Below are positions 17,569-26,905 of a DNA stretch of 64,000 nucleotides, one piece after another. Positions within the stretch are counted from its first letter, which is position 1. Each line of letters opens with the position of its first letter. Both the position numbers and the translations under genes were made by a program. The notes under the pieces were generated by a model, which had not been told where the DNA came from, did no database searches, and was given only the letters and a program-made list of their open reading frames with translations. The stretch is from Muriicola sp041358175 (GTDB taxonomy: Bacteria; Bacteroidota; Bacteroidia; Flavobacteriales; Flavobacteriaceae), in NCBI RefSeq assembly GCF_041358175.1, contig NZ_JBGKBE010000009.1, positions 72,223 to 136,222 on the forward strand. The letters run 5' to 3'.

Positions 17569-18924
17569 CTATTGTGTTGAATCTTCTTCTCCCATATAGT
17601 CCTGTACGGTTCTGAAACCGATGTAACTCCTGGCAGAATCACGATATTCATAATCTCTTGTACTTACCTGCAGGAAGTAAGCCACATCCTTCCAGGATCC
17701 TCCGCGGATCACTTTTCTGGCGTTATCGCCCGAATCTGCGTTGGGGTTCATTGTAGAAGCATATTCGTATGAACCGGGGAAATAACTACTGTTAGTCCAC
17801 TCCGAAACGTTCCCTGCCATATTGTACAGGTTAAAATCATTAGGCTCATATGATTTTGCCTCCACTGTATATAAGGCTGCATCTGCTGCGTAATCCCCTC
17901 GCTGAGGTTTAAAGTTGGCCATAAAACAGCCTGTGTCACTAATGACGTACGGACCTCCCCAGGGATAGGTACCTCCTTCGATACCACCACGGGCAGCGTA
18001 TTCCCATTCAGCTTCTGTAGGCAAACGGAACTGGTTCACAAATTGTTTCCCACGCGACTTCTGATCATCATTCTTGAATTTAGTTCTCCAGTGACAAAAG
18101 GCTTTTGCCTGAGTCCAGGATACCCCAACAACAGGGTAGTCACTATAAGCATCATGCCAGAAATAATCATTGTGCATGGGTTCATTGTAGGAATATTCAA
18201 AATCTCGGATCCATACCGTAGTATCGGGGTAAATTTCCAATTCTTCAGTCCTTAGGAATTCCTTACGGCGTGAATCCCTAGACCGGGCGGCCGATTCAAT
18301 ATCCATCCAGGTGTACTTGTATTTTAATTGGGTTACATCTATTATGCGCTGACCATTATAGGATTCTTCCTCAGGAATATAAAGGGAATCCATGATCTCC
18401 GTATAATATTCATCCGGGTAGTCTGAGGTATCCCAAACCAGGTCTTCCTCAGTATTTAAACGATAGCCTTCATAGCCCGTTTCTCCCATACCGGAATAAT
18501 TGTCGAGCATATACTTTTCATAGACCGACATCCTGGTGGTATCTGCACTCTTAAAAGAGTATTCTCCGATACCTCCATCCTCAGGTCCCATTCCGAGTTC
18601 ATCTGCCAGAATTGCCAATTTGGTCCTGACGATAGAATCGCGGACCCATTCAACAAACTGACGATATTCACTGTTTGTTATTTCGGTATCATCCATATAG
18701 AACGATCTCACCGTTACTGTTTTGGTTGGGGCGTTGAGAACCTGCGCCATATCTTCCTCGCTTTTTCCCATAATGAAAGCACCCCTTGGTATGAGTTCCA
18801 TTCCATATGGTTTTTCAGGGTACCATTTCTTTCCTTGTACGCCCACTAGTTCTCCTTTTGTCTTAGACCCGCAACTTGAGAGTAAAAAAACAAACGCTAT
18901 AGATAACAACAATAGCTTCTTCAT
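17569..18924 (-). CDS. gldK: Gliding motility / type IX secretion lipoprotein GldK
   Basis: A 451-residue outer-membrane lipoprotein; the signal peptide ends in LLSSC with the lipidated Cys18. Its fold is that of formylglycine-generating enzymes: FYMDDTEITNSEYRQFVEW, RLPTEAEWEYAARGG, NMAGNVSEWTNSSYF and RKVIRGGSWKDVAYFLQ are all family blocks, and the domain closes with YIGFRTVQD. GldK has no enzymatic role; it builds the periplasmic ring with GldN. It is the first gene of the operon. The only intergenic space in front of it is the 117 bases after the arginase-fold gene, where I find no clear TAnnTTTG box. Confidence 0.95.
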   Translation of the reverse strand: MKKLLLLSIAFVFLLSSCGSKTKGELVGVQGKKWYPEKPYGMELIPRGAFIMGKSEEDMAQVLNAPTKTVTVRSFYMDDTEITNSEYRQFVEWVRDSIVRTKLAILADELGMGPEDGGIGEYSFKSADTTRMSVYEKYMLDNYSGMGETGYEGYRLNTEEDLVWDTSDYPDEYYTEIMDSLYIPEEESYNGQRIIDVTQLKYKYTWMDIESAARSRDSRRKEFLRTEELEIYPDTTVWIRDFEYSYNEPMHNDYFWHDAYSDYPVVGVSWTQAKAFCHWRTKFKNDDQKSRGKQFVNQFRLPTEAEWEYAARGGIEGGTYPWGGPYVISDTGCFMANFKPQRGDYAADAALYTVEAKSYEPNDFNLYNMAGNVSEWTNSSYFPGSYEYASTMNPNADSGDNARKVIRGGSWKDVAYFLQVSTRDYEYRDSARSYIGFRTVQDYMGEEDSTQ

Positions 18925-19041
18925 ACTTTAGGTTAAATTTCGATTTAGACTTTAAGCAGTAATGTCAATTATTATTCTCTAAAACTACTTTTTGAATAAA
19001 ATATTGTACGTTACTAGCCTTCCTTTAAAAAAAATTCACGT

Positions 19042-20199
19042 TTAGTTTAAACCTTTCTTGTAGGCCTTAAACCACCGCTCAGGGATAATCTGGTCGCAAG
19101 CGTCCAAATAGTCCTGCTCAGTGCAAGGTAATAACGCAGGTGAATTTGATTTAGTATGCGAAGAAGCAAATGAAGGAACTTCCACCCACCACCTTTGGGT
19201 GAGCAGACTTTTGTAGAAAATTAGATCCTCGTTTTCAGTAGGGACTATAAACTTGGTAAAATCTTTACTTGAACCAGTAGGGCGTTCCTTGATCCGGAAG
19301 TTATATCCTTCCATAAAATACCAGATAATCTGAGCCATCAGCTGGAACGACAGGGGCGAGTTTTCACTTTCATAAATACCGAACACAGCCACATTTTCAC
19401 TGATTCCGGCGTAACGTGCGATTGCACAGATCTCACGACCGTCAAAACCATTGGGCGAATAATTGGATGAACCTCCTATCTCACTGGCTTTTATGGCCCG
19501 GGCATCCAGACTTACCAGGTGGGCATTCCTCAACACTGGTTCGGCTAAGGTTATATCTGAAGAGATTTCACCAAGACGGTAAGCATCAAAGAACAACCGT
19601 TCCATCAGGTCGATTTCTTCCTGTGCATTAAAATAACTCTGGTACCCGATATTGGAAAAATTAAACAGATTGTTGGGCTTATCGGTAATGATCTTACTCA
19701 TGTACGAACTGGAGCTGATCAATTCTTCATCTGCTCCAAAGTCGAAACGACTATCGATCGATACGAGATTGATCAGGTCTTTTATTTTGTCAAAAGCCCG
19801 GTAGGTAGGATATGTAATGTCCTGAGTGGCACCTATTATTATAGGTATCACATTTTCCTCCAGCAAACCGGCCGTAATTTCCTTGACGACGAAATAGGTG
19901 TCTTCCACTGTCTCTCCCTCCTCCACATTGCCGAGATCGACAATATTGAGATTCCAATTGCCCATCATCAACTTGTACAATTGAATACGAATCTCTACTA
20001 TGGCGAGTTTCTCAGGTTTCTTTTCAAAGGCGTTACGCGATTCATTTACACCCATTATGGCAAATGAGGCATTAGCCAGGACTGGTAGTCCGTCCCTTTG
20101 AGTGTGTTTAAAGATGTTCTTTCCCAGGGATTGCGGCGGCAAGAGCTCGCAGTGTGCCAGGGCCTTATCTTCAACCGGAACTAAAAAATCAAATGCCAT
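19042..20199 (-). CDS. Arginase-fold protein with incomplete metal site (formimidoylglutamase-like)
   Basis: A 385-residue protein of the arginase/agmatinase/formiminoglutamase superfamily, by overall pattern: GATQDITY, VSIDSRFDFGADEE, SLDARAIKASEIGG and a C-terminal block near EICAIARYAGI. The six manganese ligands of the family are only half present. The expected His of the GGGHD-like motif is Gln126, the DxHxD motif reads D149-S-R151-F-D153, and the SxDxD motif reads S-L-D232-A-R234. Catalysis of the usual kind therefore looks unlikely. It starts 24 bases after topA and precedes gldK. Such proteins are usually labelled formimidoylglutamase by homology; I would not trust that name here. Confidence 0.75.
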   Translation of the reverse strand: MAFDFLVPVEDKALAHCELLPPQSLGKNIFKHTQRDGLPVLANASFAIMGVNESRNAFEKKPEKLAIVEIRIQLYKLMMGNWNLNIVDLGNVEEGETVEDTYFVVKEITAGLLEENVIPIIIGATQDITYPTYRAFDKIKDLINLVSIDSRFDFGADEELISSSSYMSKIITDKPNNLFNFSNIGYQSYFNAQEEIDLMERLFFDAYRLGEISSDITLAEPVLRNAHLVSLDARAIKASEIGGSSNYSPNGFDGREICAIARYAGISENVAVFGIYESENSPLSFQLMAQIIWYFMEGYNFRIKERPTGSSKDFTKFIVPTENEDLIFYKSLLTQRWWVEVPSFASSHTKSNSPALLPCTEQDYLDACDQIIPERWFKAYKKGLN

Positions 20200-20223
20200 T
20201 AGACTATAGCAAAGGGGGGTTAT

Positions 20224-22689
20224 TTACTTTTTTTTCTTGGGTTTCTTCTTTTCCAGAAGATTTTTGGCATCTTCCAGACTCATTTTTGTGACGTCTACTT
20301 CCTTGGCCAGTTCTGCCTTAGTTTTACCTTTGATAACATTATGCCGGCCCCAGCGAGCTTTCTCTATTCTGATACCTTCTTCGGGCCATTCCTTTACTAC
20401 GCGCTCGGCCTCCTTCTTTTTCTTGGCCTCAATAAGCTCGGCAATATCTTCTTCAGAGAGTTGATCAAAATTATATTTCTTGTTTACGTTGATAAACATG
20501 CCGTCCCATTTGATAAAAGGACCAAATCTCCCTTTCCCTTTAGTTACGTCTTTCCCTTCATATGTGGTTATTGGCGCATCTGCTTTTTGCTTGGCCTTTA
20601 TAATTTCAATAGCCCGGTCTAAGTCCACATCCATCGCACTTTCTCCACTTTCAAGGGAGACAAACTTTTTACCATAGCGCACGTAAGGACCGTATCGGCC
20701 CACATTGGCTTCAACTTCCTCCCCTTCATAGACTCCTAATTTCCGAGGCAGCTTAAAGAGATCCATTGCCTCCTCATAAGTAATTGTGTTTATTGACTGG
20801 TCTGGTAGCAGACTGGCAAACAGCGGTTTTTCTTCTTCCTCAACTGTGCCTATCTGCACCATAGGGCCAAATCTTCCCAGGCGAACTGAGACCTGTCTTT
20901 TGGTCTTGGGATCTGTCCCCAGAACACGTTCACCACTTGCACGATCTGCGTTCTCCTCCACATCAATCACATTGGGATGGAAATCCTTGTAAAAGTCTTT
21001 CATTACTTTCTGCCAGTCTTCCTCTCCCGAAGCGATTTCATCGAAGTCCTTTTCTACTTTTGCCGTAAAATTGTAATCCAGGATGTTGGCGAAATTTTCC
21101 ACCAGAAAATCGTTGACAATCATTCCTATATCAGTAGGCACCATCTTCCCCTTGTCAGATCCGACTGTTTCGGTAAGGTGATTCTCTTTGATCTGTTTGT
21201 TCTCAAGAATTAACTGACTGTATTTTCGCTCGGTACCTTCTACTGTTCCTTTCTCAATATATCCTCTGTTCTGAATAGTAGATATGGTTGGAGCATAGGT
21301 AGAAGGTCTTCCAATCCCCAATTCTTCAAGCTTCTTTACCAAAGATGCCTCTGTAAAACGATAGGGTGGCCGTGTAAATCGTTCTGTGGCAGTGATGTAG
21401 TTGTTATGGAGGGACTCTCCTACCTGAAGCGCAGGGAGCATTCCTTCCTGTTCTTCGGCAATATCCTCTTCGTCCTTTCCTTCGAGGTAGACCTTTAAAA
21501 ATCCATCGAACTTGACGACCTCTCCATTGGCCGTAAACTGTTCCTTGTGCGAGTTAGCACTAATCTTAACGTTGGTACGTTCCAATTGTGCATCGGCCAT
21601 TTGAGAAGCCAGGGTCCGCATCCATATCAATTCGTATAATTTGGCCTGGTCTCTTTCTACCTTCGGATTCTGCATAGTCATATCCGTAGGACGGATGGCT
21701 TCATGAGCCTCTTGTGCCCCTTTGCTCTTTCCTTTATAGTTCCTAATCTTACTGTATTTCTCTCCGTAATTTGTTACGATTGCTTTTTTGGCATCATTAA
21801 TCGCCTCCGAAGACAGGTTTACACTATCAGTCCTCATATAGGTTATCAGTCCGGCTTCATAAAGCCGCTGGGCCACCTGCATGGTCCTTCCCACAGAGAA
21901 ATACAGTTTCCTGGAGGCCTCTTGTTGTAAGGTAGATGTCGTAAAAGGTGCTGAAGGTGATTTCTTTGCGGGTTTCTTATCGAGGGATGCAACTTCAAAT
22001 TCTGCCTGTAGATTCGCCTTCAAGAACACTTCTGCTTCCTTCTTGGTATCAAATGTCTTGGAGAGTTTAGCACTAAAAACATCTCCTTTTTGAGTTCGGA
22101 ATTCAGCATTTATCCGGAACGAGGCTACAGGAACAAAGGCTTCAATATCGCGTTCACGCTCCACTATAAGTCGCACCGCAACAGATTGCACTCTTCCGGC
22201 AGATAGACCTGGCTTTATCTTTTTCCACAAAACCGGGGAAAGTTCGTAGCCCACTAATCGGTCGAGGACCCTCCTGGCCTGCTGGGCGTTGACCAAATCA
22301 TAGTTAATGGCCCGCGGATTGTCAATCGCGTTCTGTATAGCCGATTTAGTAATGGAATTAAAGACTATTCTTTTGGTTTTGTTCTTGTCGAGATCAAGAG
22401 TTTCAGCAAGGTGCCATGAGATGGCCTCTCCTTCCCGGTCCTCATCACTGGCAAGCCATATGGTCTCGGCCTTCTTTGCCAGGTCCTTAAGTTTTTTTAC
22501 TAGGGACTTTTTGTCCTTATCGACAATGTATTTGGGCTTAAAATCGTTGGCTACATCAACCCCCAGTTCTTTTGATGGAAGGTCTGCAATATGTCCAAAA
22601 CTCGATTCTACCTTAAAATCCTTTCCCAGAAATTTCTCGATAGTCTTTGCCTTGGCAGGTGATTCTACAATTACTAAATTCTTAGCCAT
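20224..22689 (-). CDS. topA: DNA topoisomerase I
   Basis: An 821-residue type IA topoisomerase that relaxes negative supercoils. The TOPRIM domain opens with LVIVESPAKAKTIEKFLG and holds the acidic DEDREGEAI motif; the catalytic tyrosine is Tyr284 in GLITYMRTDS. Instead of zinc fingers, the C terminus carries several TopA C-terminal repeats with the pattern VSVRLGRFGPMVQIG, VGRYGPYVRYGKKFV and GKGRFGPFIKWDGMFI, ending in a lysine-rich tail. This is the common Bacteroidota form. The gene has its own promoter and leads into the arginase-fold gene 24 bases later. Confidence 0.97.
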   Translation of the reverse strand: MAKNLVIVESPAKAKTIEKFLGKDFKVESSFGHIADLPSKELGVDVANDFKPKYIVDKDKKSLVKKLKDLAKKAETIWLASDEDREGEAISWHLAETLDLDKNKTKRIVFNSITKSAIQNAIDNPRAINYDLVNAQQARRVLDRLVGYELSPVLWKKIKPGLSAGRVQSVAVRLIVERERDIEAFVPVASFRINAEFRTQKGDVFSAKLSKTFDTKKEAEVFLKANLQAEFEVASLDKKPAKKSPSAPFTTSTLQQEASRKLYFSVGRTMQVAQRLYEAGLITYMRTDSVNLSSEAINDAKKAIVTNYGEKYSKIRNYKGKSKGAQEAHEAIRPTDMTMQNPKVERDQAKLYELIWMRTLASQMADAQLERTNVKISANSHKEQFTANGEVVKFDGFLKVYLEGKDEEDIAEEQEGMLPALQVGESLHNNYITATERFTRPPYRFTEASLVKKLEELGIGRPSTYAPTISTIQNRGYIEKGTVEGTERKYSQLILENKQIKENHLTETVGSDKGKMVPTDIGMIVNDFLVENFANILDYNFTAKVEKDFDEIASGEEDWQKVMKDFYKDFHPNVIDVEENADRASGERVLGTDPKTKRQVSVRLGRFGPMVQIGTVEEEEKPLFASLLPDQSINTITYEEAMDLFKLPRKLGVYEGEEVEANVGRYGPYVRYGKKFVSLESGESAMDVDLDRAIEIIKAKQKADAPITTYEGKDVTKGKGRFGPFIKWDGMFINVNKKYNFDQLSEEDIAELIEAKKKKEAERVVKEWPEEGIRIEKARWGRHNVIKGKTKAELAKEVDVTKMSLEDAKNLLEKKKPKKKK

Positions 22690-22708
22690 TCATTGATTTT
22701 TGAAGTCA

Positions 22709-22716
22709 CAAAAGTA
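22709..22716 (-). promoter_or_regulatory. -7 box of topA
   Basis: On the minus strand this reads TACTTTTG, an exact TAnnTTTG match, 19 bases before the topA ATG. No clear -33 TTG is seen. Confidence 0.5.
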
Positions 22717-22804
22717 TAGCAAAAATTTGATTTGCTTCTTTTACTTCTTTTGTGATTCAAAATATCTTCGGGCGACTGATCGTTGAAAGCCCGTCCGGGG
22801 ATAA

Positions 22805-24037
22805 TTAATCCAGAGCCATGGAGCTGATCAATTCCAGGCTGGTTGAAGTATAGTTATATTGATATAAAACCTCATCCCCGATCATTAGCAAATGGTCCTG
22901 CATCGGAATAACATCAAAGGTGGTGATCCCATCAAAATGCTCCAGGGGGATTAAATCTGGCACATTGCTTTTGTCATAAACCTTCAACCCAAAACTTCCA
23001 TCACAGACAAAGAGTTTATCGTCCTTTACACCCAGGCCATAGGGTTCTTCCATGGGGTATGTTTTAAGAAGGGCAGGATTGGAGATATCCGCTATATCGA
23101 TGACGAATAATCCACTTTCGGTAGCGCCGCATCCATTTCCGCCTCTTAAGGTGACATAGGCGAAATCCCCGTCTACGACAACAGGATCACAGGCCGTACC
23201 GTGTTGAAATTCGGAAACAAAGCTGGGCTGCGCCGGGGAGGAAATATCGTAAATATACATTCCCCTTCGGCTCCCCAGAAACAAATGATTCTCCTGATTA
23301 AAAATTGTTTCGATATCGAATCCGGCATATACATCTTCCAGGTCTACGGGATTTGCCAGGTCTGAGATTTCAAAGATATTTATACTGTGATTGTCTACGG
23401 CATATAAATAATCTGCAACGATCTTAAAGCGTGCCAGTGAGCCTCCTTGTCCTACACTGTTTTCAGCGGCATTGGCCATCAGTACATCATCAAAGCGTTG
23501 CTGCACCTCTTCTACCAATCTGCGTTCAGTGACCACTTCCCAGCCAATAAGTACATTATCGGGATTTCCCCAATCATCGTATTCAAAAATATCTGCCTCC
23601 AGCGGCCAAATAACGTTATCCCGCAATACATCGTGCAGTCGGTTAACAATTTGCATGTTATTGATATCGGAAATGTCGATCACTATCAGATCCGTCAGAC
23701 TATCTGCATACAGGAAATTGTTCTTTACGGAAATATCCACATTCCCTGCTATTTTAATGAAGGCTACCTTGGATGGGGAACTGGGGTCACTGTTATCTAT
23801 CACGTGAACCCCTTTGTATTTGTCATTAATAAATATGTAATTCTCGTAGGCGTAGATTTTACCTGATTCATTTATGGGCTGGGGAACTGTGACGTCTACA
23901 CCATTTTTAAATTCTTCCAAAGAAATCGTCAGGGGTCGGGCTACGAGATAATCGGCATACTTTCCCGAATCTTCCTTTTCACAGGAAAACAGACTGGAAA
24001 CAGCAATAATAATAAGCAGGAAATTCAGGGTTTTCAT
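22805..24037 (-). CDS. LVIVD-repeat lipoprotein (beta-propeller-like)
   Basis: A 410-residue probable lipoprotein. The ATG at 24037 gives a good lipoprotein signal (MKTLNFLLIIIAVSSLFSC, lipid on Cys19); an in-frame GTG 30 bases upstream is less likely. The rest is made of repeats with a core like LIVIDISDINN, MYIYDISSPAQPSF and LFVIDIADISNPA, that is, the LVIVD repeat, which folds as blades of a propeller. Segments such as HVIDNSDPSSPSKVAFI fit the same pattern. Function is unknown; surface or periplasmic binding is likely. It is a single gene between topA and the miaB operon, on the strand opposite to the latter. Confidence 0.85.
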   Translation of the reverse strand: MKTLNFLLIIIAVSSLFSCEKEDSGKYADYLVARPLTISLEEFKNGVDVTVPQPINESGKIYAYENYIFINDKYKGVHVIDNSDPSSPSKVAFIKIAGNVDISVKNNFLYADSLTDLIVIDISDINNMQIVNRLHDVLRDNVIWPLEADIFEYDDWGNPDNVLIGWEVVTERRLVEEVQQRFDDVLMANAAENSVGQGGSLARFKIVADYLYAVDNHSINIFEISDLANPVDLEDVYAGFDIETIFNQENHLFLGSRRGMYIYDISSPAQPSFVSEFQHGTACDPVVVDGDFAYVTLRGGNGCGATESGLFVIDIADISNPALLKTYPMEEPYGLGVKDDKLFVCDGSFGLKVYDKSNVPDLIPLEHFDGITTFDVIPMQDHLLMIGDEVLYQYNYTSTSLELISSMALD

Positions 24038-24127
24038 AAGAAAGTTTATTATTGGATTAGGATACACTATAGATACGTATTCAACCGCGTAGTTGCGTCT
24101 TTTTTATGAAAATATTCACCTGTCAAA

Positions 24128-24159
24128 TTGTCATAAAAAAGGATATTGTCTTATCTTTG
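24128..24159 (+). promoter_or_regulatory. Promoter of the miaB operon (-33 and -7)
   Basis: TTG at 24128-24130, 21 bases, then TATCTTTG at 24152-24159. Both boxes and the spacing fit the primary sigma factor of Bacteroidota. The miaB ATG is 36 bases further on. Confidence 0.7.
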
Positions 24160-24194
24160 CCCTCCTTTAATACGCCTGTCATTATAGAGTTTAT

Positions 24195-25643
24195 ATGGAA
24201 AAAGTAATCGATGAGAGTCTTCAGGGATCTTCCCTGAAGACAAAGTCAAGAAAGAAAAATGTGCGAAAGCTCTACATAGAGAGCTATGGTTGCCAGATGA
24301 ATTTTTCTGACAGTGAGATCGTGGCCTCTATTTTGGCTGATGAAGGATTTAATACTACTTCCGAGTTGGAGGAAGCAGACCTGGTGCTTGTCAATACCTG
24401 CTCTATTCGTGAAAAAGCGGAAACAACGGTAAGGAAAAGGCTGGAAAAGTTCAATGCCGTAAAAAAATCCAGACCTCATTTAAAAGTAGGGGTTCTCGGA
24501 TGTATGGCAGAACGCCTGAAAAGCCAGTTTCTGGAAGAAGAAAAGATAGTTGATATGGTGGTGGGCCCCGATGCGTACAAGGACCTGCCCAATCTTGTCA
24601 GGGAAATAGACGAAGGCAGGAATGCAGTAAATGTGATCCTTTCCAAGGAAGAAACCTATGGGGATGTTGCCCCGGTACGATTAAATTCGAATGGAGTAAC
24701 CGCCTTTGTTTCCATCACACGCGGTTGTGATAATATGTGTACTTTCTGTGTTGTTCCTTTTACCAGGGGCAGGGAACGCAGCAGGGATCCCCGGTCTGTA
24801 ATTAAGGAAGTCAATGAATTATGGGAAAAGGGTTACAAGGAAGTTACCCTACTGGGCCAGAATGTAGACAGTTATCTCTGGTATGGTGGCGGACTCAAGA
24901 AAGATTTCGACAAGGCATCAGAAATCCAGAAAGCCACTTCGGTAGATTTTGCAGGATTGTTGTCTCTGGTTGCAGAGGCACAACCCGGGATGCGAATTCG
25001 CTTTTCTACCTCCAATCCCCAGGATATGACATTGGATGTGGTAAAAACCATGGCTAAGTATAAAAATATCTGTAACTACATTCACCTACCGGTTCAAAGC
25101 GGAAGCGACCGGGTTCTCAAAGCAATGAATCGCCTCCATACACGAGAGGAATACATGAAATTGATCACGGATATTCGTAAAATTCTACCCGATTGCGGGA
25201 TTAGCCAGGATATGATTGCCGGCTTTCCGGGTGAGACTGAAGAAGATCATCAGGATACCTTGTCTTTAATGGAATTTGTAAAATACGACTTTGGATTTAT
25301 GTTTGCTTATTCCGAAAGGCCTGGCACCCTGGCGGCGCGAAAGCTGGAGGACGATATTCCTGAAGCCGTCAAAAAGAGGAGGTTACAGGAGATCATTAGA
25401 ATGCAGCAAAAGCACAGTCTCTACAGAACCAGACAGCATGTCGGAAAGATCGAAGAAGTTCTGGTTGAAGGGCCTTCCAAAAAATCGGACGCACACTGGA
25501 TGGGAAGAACCTCGGGCAACACTGTCGTTGTATTCCCCAAAGAACAGTACGAAGTGGGTCAGTTTGTCAATGTAAAAATCAATGATTGTACCTCAGCCAC
25601 CCTCCTGGGTGAGGCTGTTGGAATGGCAGAAAATACGGCATAA
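24195..25643 (+). CDS. miaB: tRNA-2-methylthio-N6-dimethylallyladenosine synthase MiaB
   Basis: A 482-residue radical-SAM methylthiotransferase that adds the methylthio group to i6A37 of tRNAs reading codons that start with U. The N-terminal iron-sulfur cluster ligands are Cys33, Cys69 and Cys103; the radical-SAM cluster ligands are Cys178, Cys182 and Cys185 in RGCDNMCTFC. A TRAM domain closes the protein (about 410-475, VGKIEEVLVEGPSKK). It heads an operon, and its stop codon overlaps the start of the next gene by one base (TAATG). An N-terminal extension of about 25 basic residues precedes the usual start of the family. Confidence 0.97.
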   Translation: MEKVIDESLQGSSLKTKSRKKNVRKLYIESYGCQMNFSDSEIVASILADEGFNTTSELEEADLVLVNTCSIREKAETTVRKRLEKFNAVKKSRPHLKVGVLGCMAERLKSQFLEEEKIVDMVVGPDAYKDLPNLVREIDEGRNAVNVILSKEETYGDVAPVRLNSNGVTAFVSITRGCDNMCTFCVVPFTRGRERSRDPRSVIKEVNELWEKGYKEVTLLGQNVDSYLWYGGGLKKDFDKASEIQKATSVDFAGLLSLVAEAQPGMRIRFSTSNPQDMTLDVVKTMAKYKNICNYIHLPVQSGSDRVLKAMNRLHTREEYMKLITDIRKILPDCGISQDMIAGFPGETEEDHQDTLSLMEFVKYDFGFMFAYSERPGTLAARKLEDDIPEAVKKRRLQEIIRMQQKHSLYRTRQHVGKIEEVLVEGPSKKSDAHWMGRTSGNTVVVFPKEQYEVGQFVNVKINDCTSATLLGEAVGMAENTA

Positions 25644-26905
25644 TGGAAAGTGTACAAGCTATAAAACAACGTTTCGGTATTATCGGAAATGATCCTAAAT
25701 TAAACAGGGCATTGGAAAAAGCCATTCAGGTAGCGCCTACCGATATTTCTGTCCTGGTAACCGGAGAAAGTGGGGTGGGAAAAGAAGCCGTCCCAAAAAT
25801 CATCCATTCCCTGTCGCACCGTAAACACGCCAAATACATAGCAGTAAACTGCGGAGCAATTCCTGAAGGCACCATTGACAGTGAGCTCTTTGGGCATGAA
25901 AAAGGATCATTTACGGGTGCCACTCAGACCCGTAGTGGTTACTTTGAGGTGGCAGACGGAGGGACCATCTTCCTTGATGAGGTAGGTGAACTTCCATTGA
26001 CTACCCAGGTAAGACTCCTGAGAATTCTGGAAAACGGGGAATTTCTGAAAGTAGGTTCATCACAGGTTCAAAAAACGAATGTTCGAATCGTTGCGGCAAC
26101 CAATATGAATATGATTGAGGCCATTAAAAAAGGTAAATTCAGGGAAGATCTATATTACCGGTTAAGCACAGTAGATATACATATCCCCCCGCTCAGGGAC
26201 AGGAAGGACGACATCCATTTACTGTTTCGAAAATTTGCCTCCGATTTCAGCCAGAAATACAAAATGCCCACCATCCGATTGGAGGATGGAGCCATCCAAC
26301 TGCTTGAGAAATACCGTTGGCCTGGTAATATCAGACAGCTCAGGAATGTCGCTGAACAGATTTCCGTTTTGGAGGAAAGTCGAGCCGTAACCCCCGAAAC
26401 CCTGAACGGCTATCTGCCACACGCAAATGATTCCAATTTACCTGCTGTAGTGGAACACAGTTCTAAAAAAGGGGATTTCAGCAATGAACGCGAGATTCTC
26501 TACAAGGTGCTCTTTGATATGAAGGCCGATCTTAACGATCTTAAAAAGCTGACGCTCGAATTACTCAATTCCGGAGATTCAGAAAAAGTACAGGAAGAGA
26601 ATGAAAACCTGATCCGAAAAATTTACGGTACCGACTCAGATGTAGAAGAGGAGAAGGCAAATGCTGTTGAACTTCTGCCTCCTCATGAGAGCAGGGTGGA
26701 AAAACCGATAGAGGTTACCAAGGAAGACAAGTACCACTTTGCTGAAGAAATAGAAGAAGAAGAAACCCTATCTTTACAGGAAAAGGAAATTGAATTGATA
26801 AAAAAGTCGCTGGAACGGAACCGGGGTAAACGCAAGGCGGCAGCTTCCGAATTGGGTATCTCCGAACGGACCCTCTATCGCAAAATAAAACAGTACGACC
26901 TTTAG
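25643..26905 (+). CDS. Sigma-54-type AAA+ transcriptional activator without sensor domain
   Basis: A 420-residue protein whose AAA+ domain starts almost at once (FGIIGNDPKL, residue 11). Walker A is GESGVGKE (41-48), the sigma-54 contact loop is GSFTGA (88-93; GAFTGA in most activators), and Walker B is GTIFLDE (107-113). A Fis-type helix-turn-helix ends the protein (KRKAAASELGISERTLYRKI, about 397-416). Between them lies a linker of about 130 residues, acidic and without a known domain. There is no receiver, PAS or GAF domain, so activity must be set by abundance or a partner protein. It shares one base with miaB and one with lptE. Its targets are unknown. Confidence 0.93.
   Translation: MESVQAIKQRFGIIGNDPKLNRALEKAIQVAPTDISVLVTGESGVGKEAVPKIIHSLSHRKHAKYIAVNCGAIPEGTIDSELFGHEKGSFTGATQTRSGYFEVADGGTIFLDEVGELPLTTQVRLLRILENGEFLKVGSSQVQKTNVRIVAATNMNMIEAIKKGKFREDLYYRLSTVDIHIPPLRDRKDDIHLLFRKFASDFSQKYKMPTIRLEDGAIQLLEKYRWPGNIRQLRNVAEQISVLEESRAVTPETLNGYLPHANDSNLPAVVEHSSKKGDFSNEREILYKVLFDMKADLNDLKKLTLELLNSGDSEKVQEENENLIRKIYGTDSDVEEEKANAVELLPPHESRVEKPIEVTKEDKYHFAEEIEEEETLSLQEKEIELIKKSLERNRGKRKAAASELGISERTLYRKIKQYDL

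Noticed and set aside
19042..20199. Function as histidine-pathway formimidoylglutamase
   Set aside because: Three of six metal ligands are missing and no hut genes are near; only the fold is supported.
24038..24067. GTG start 30 bases upstream for the LVIVD lipoprotein
   Set aside because: It would add ten residues before a clean lipoprotein signal; ATG at 24037 is better.
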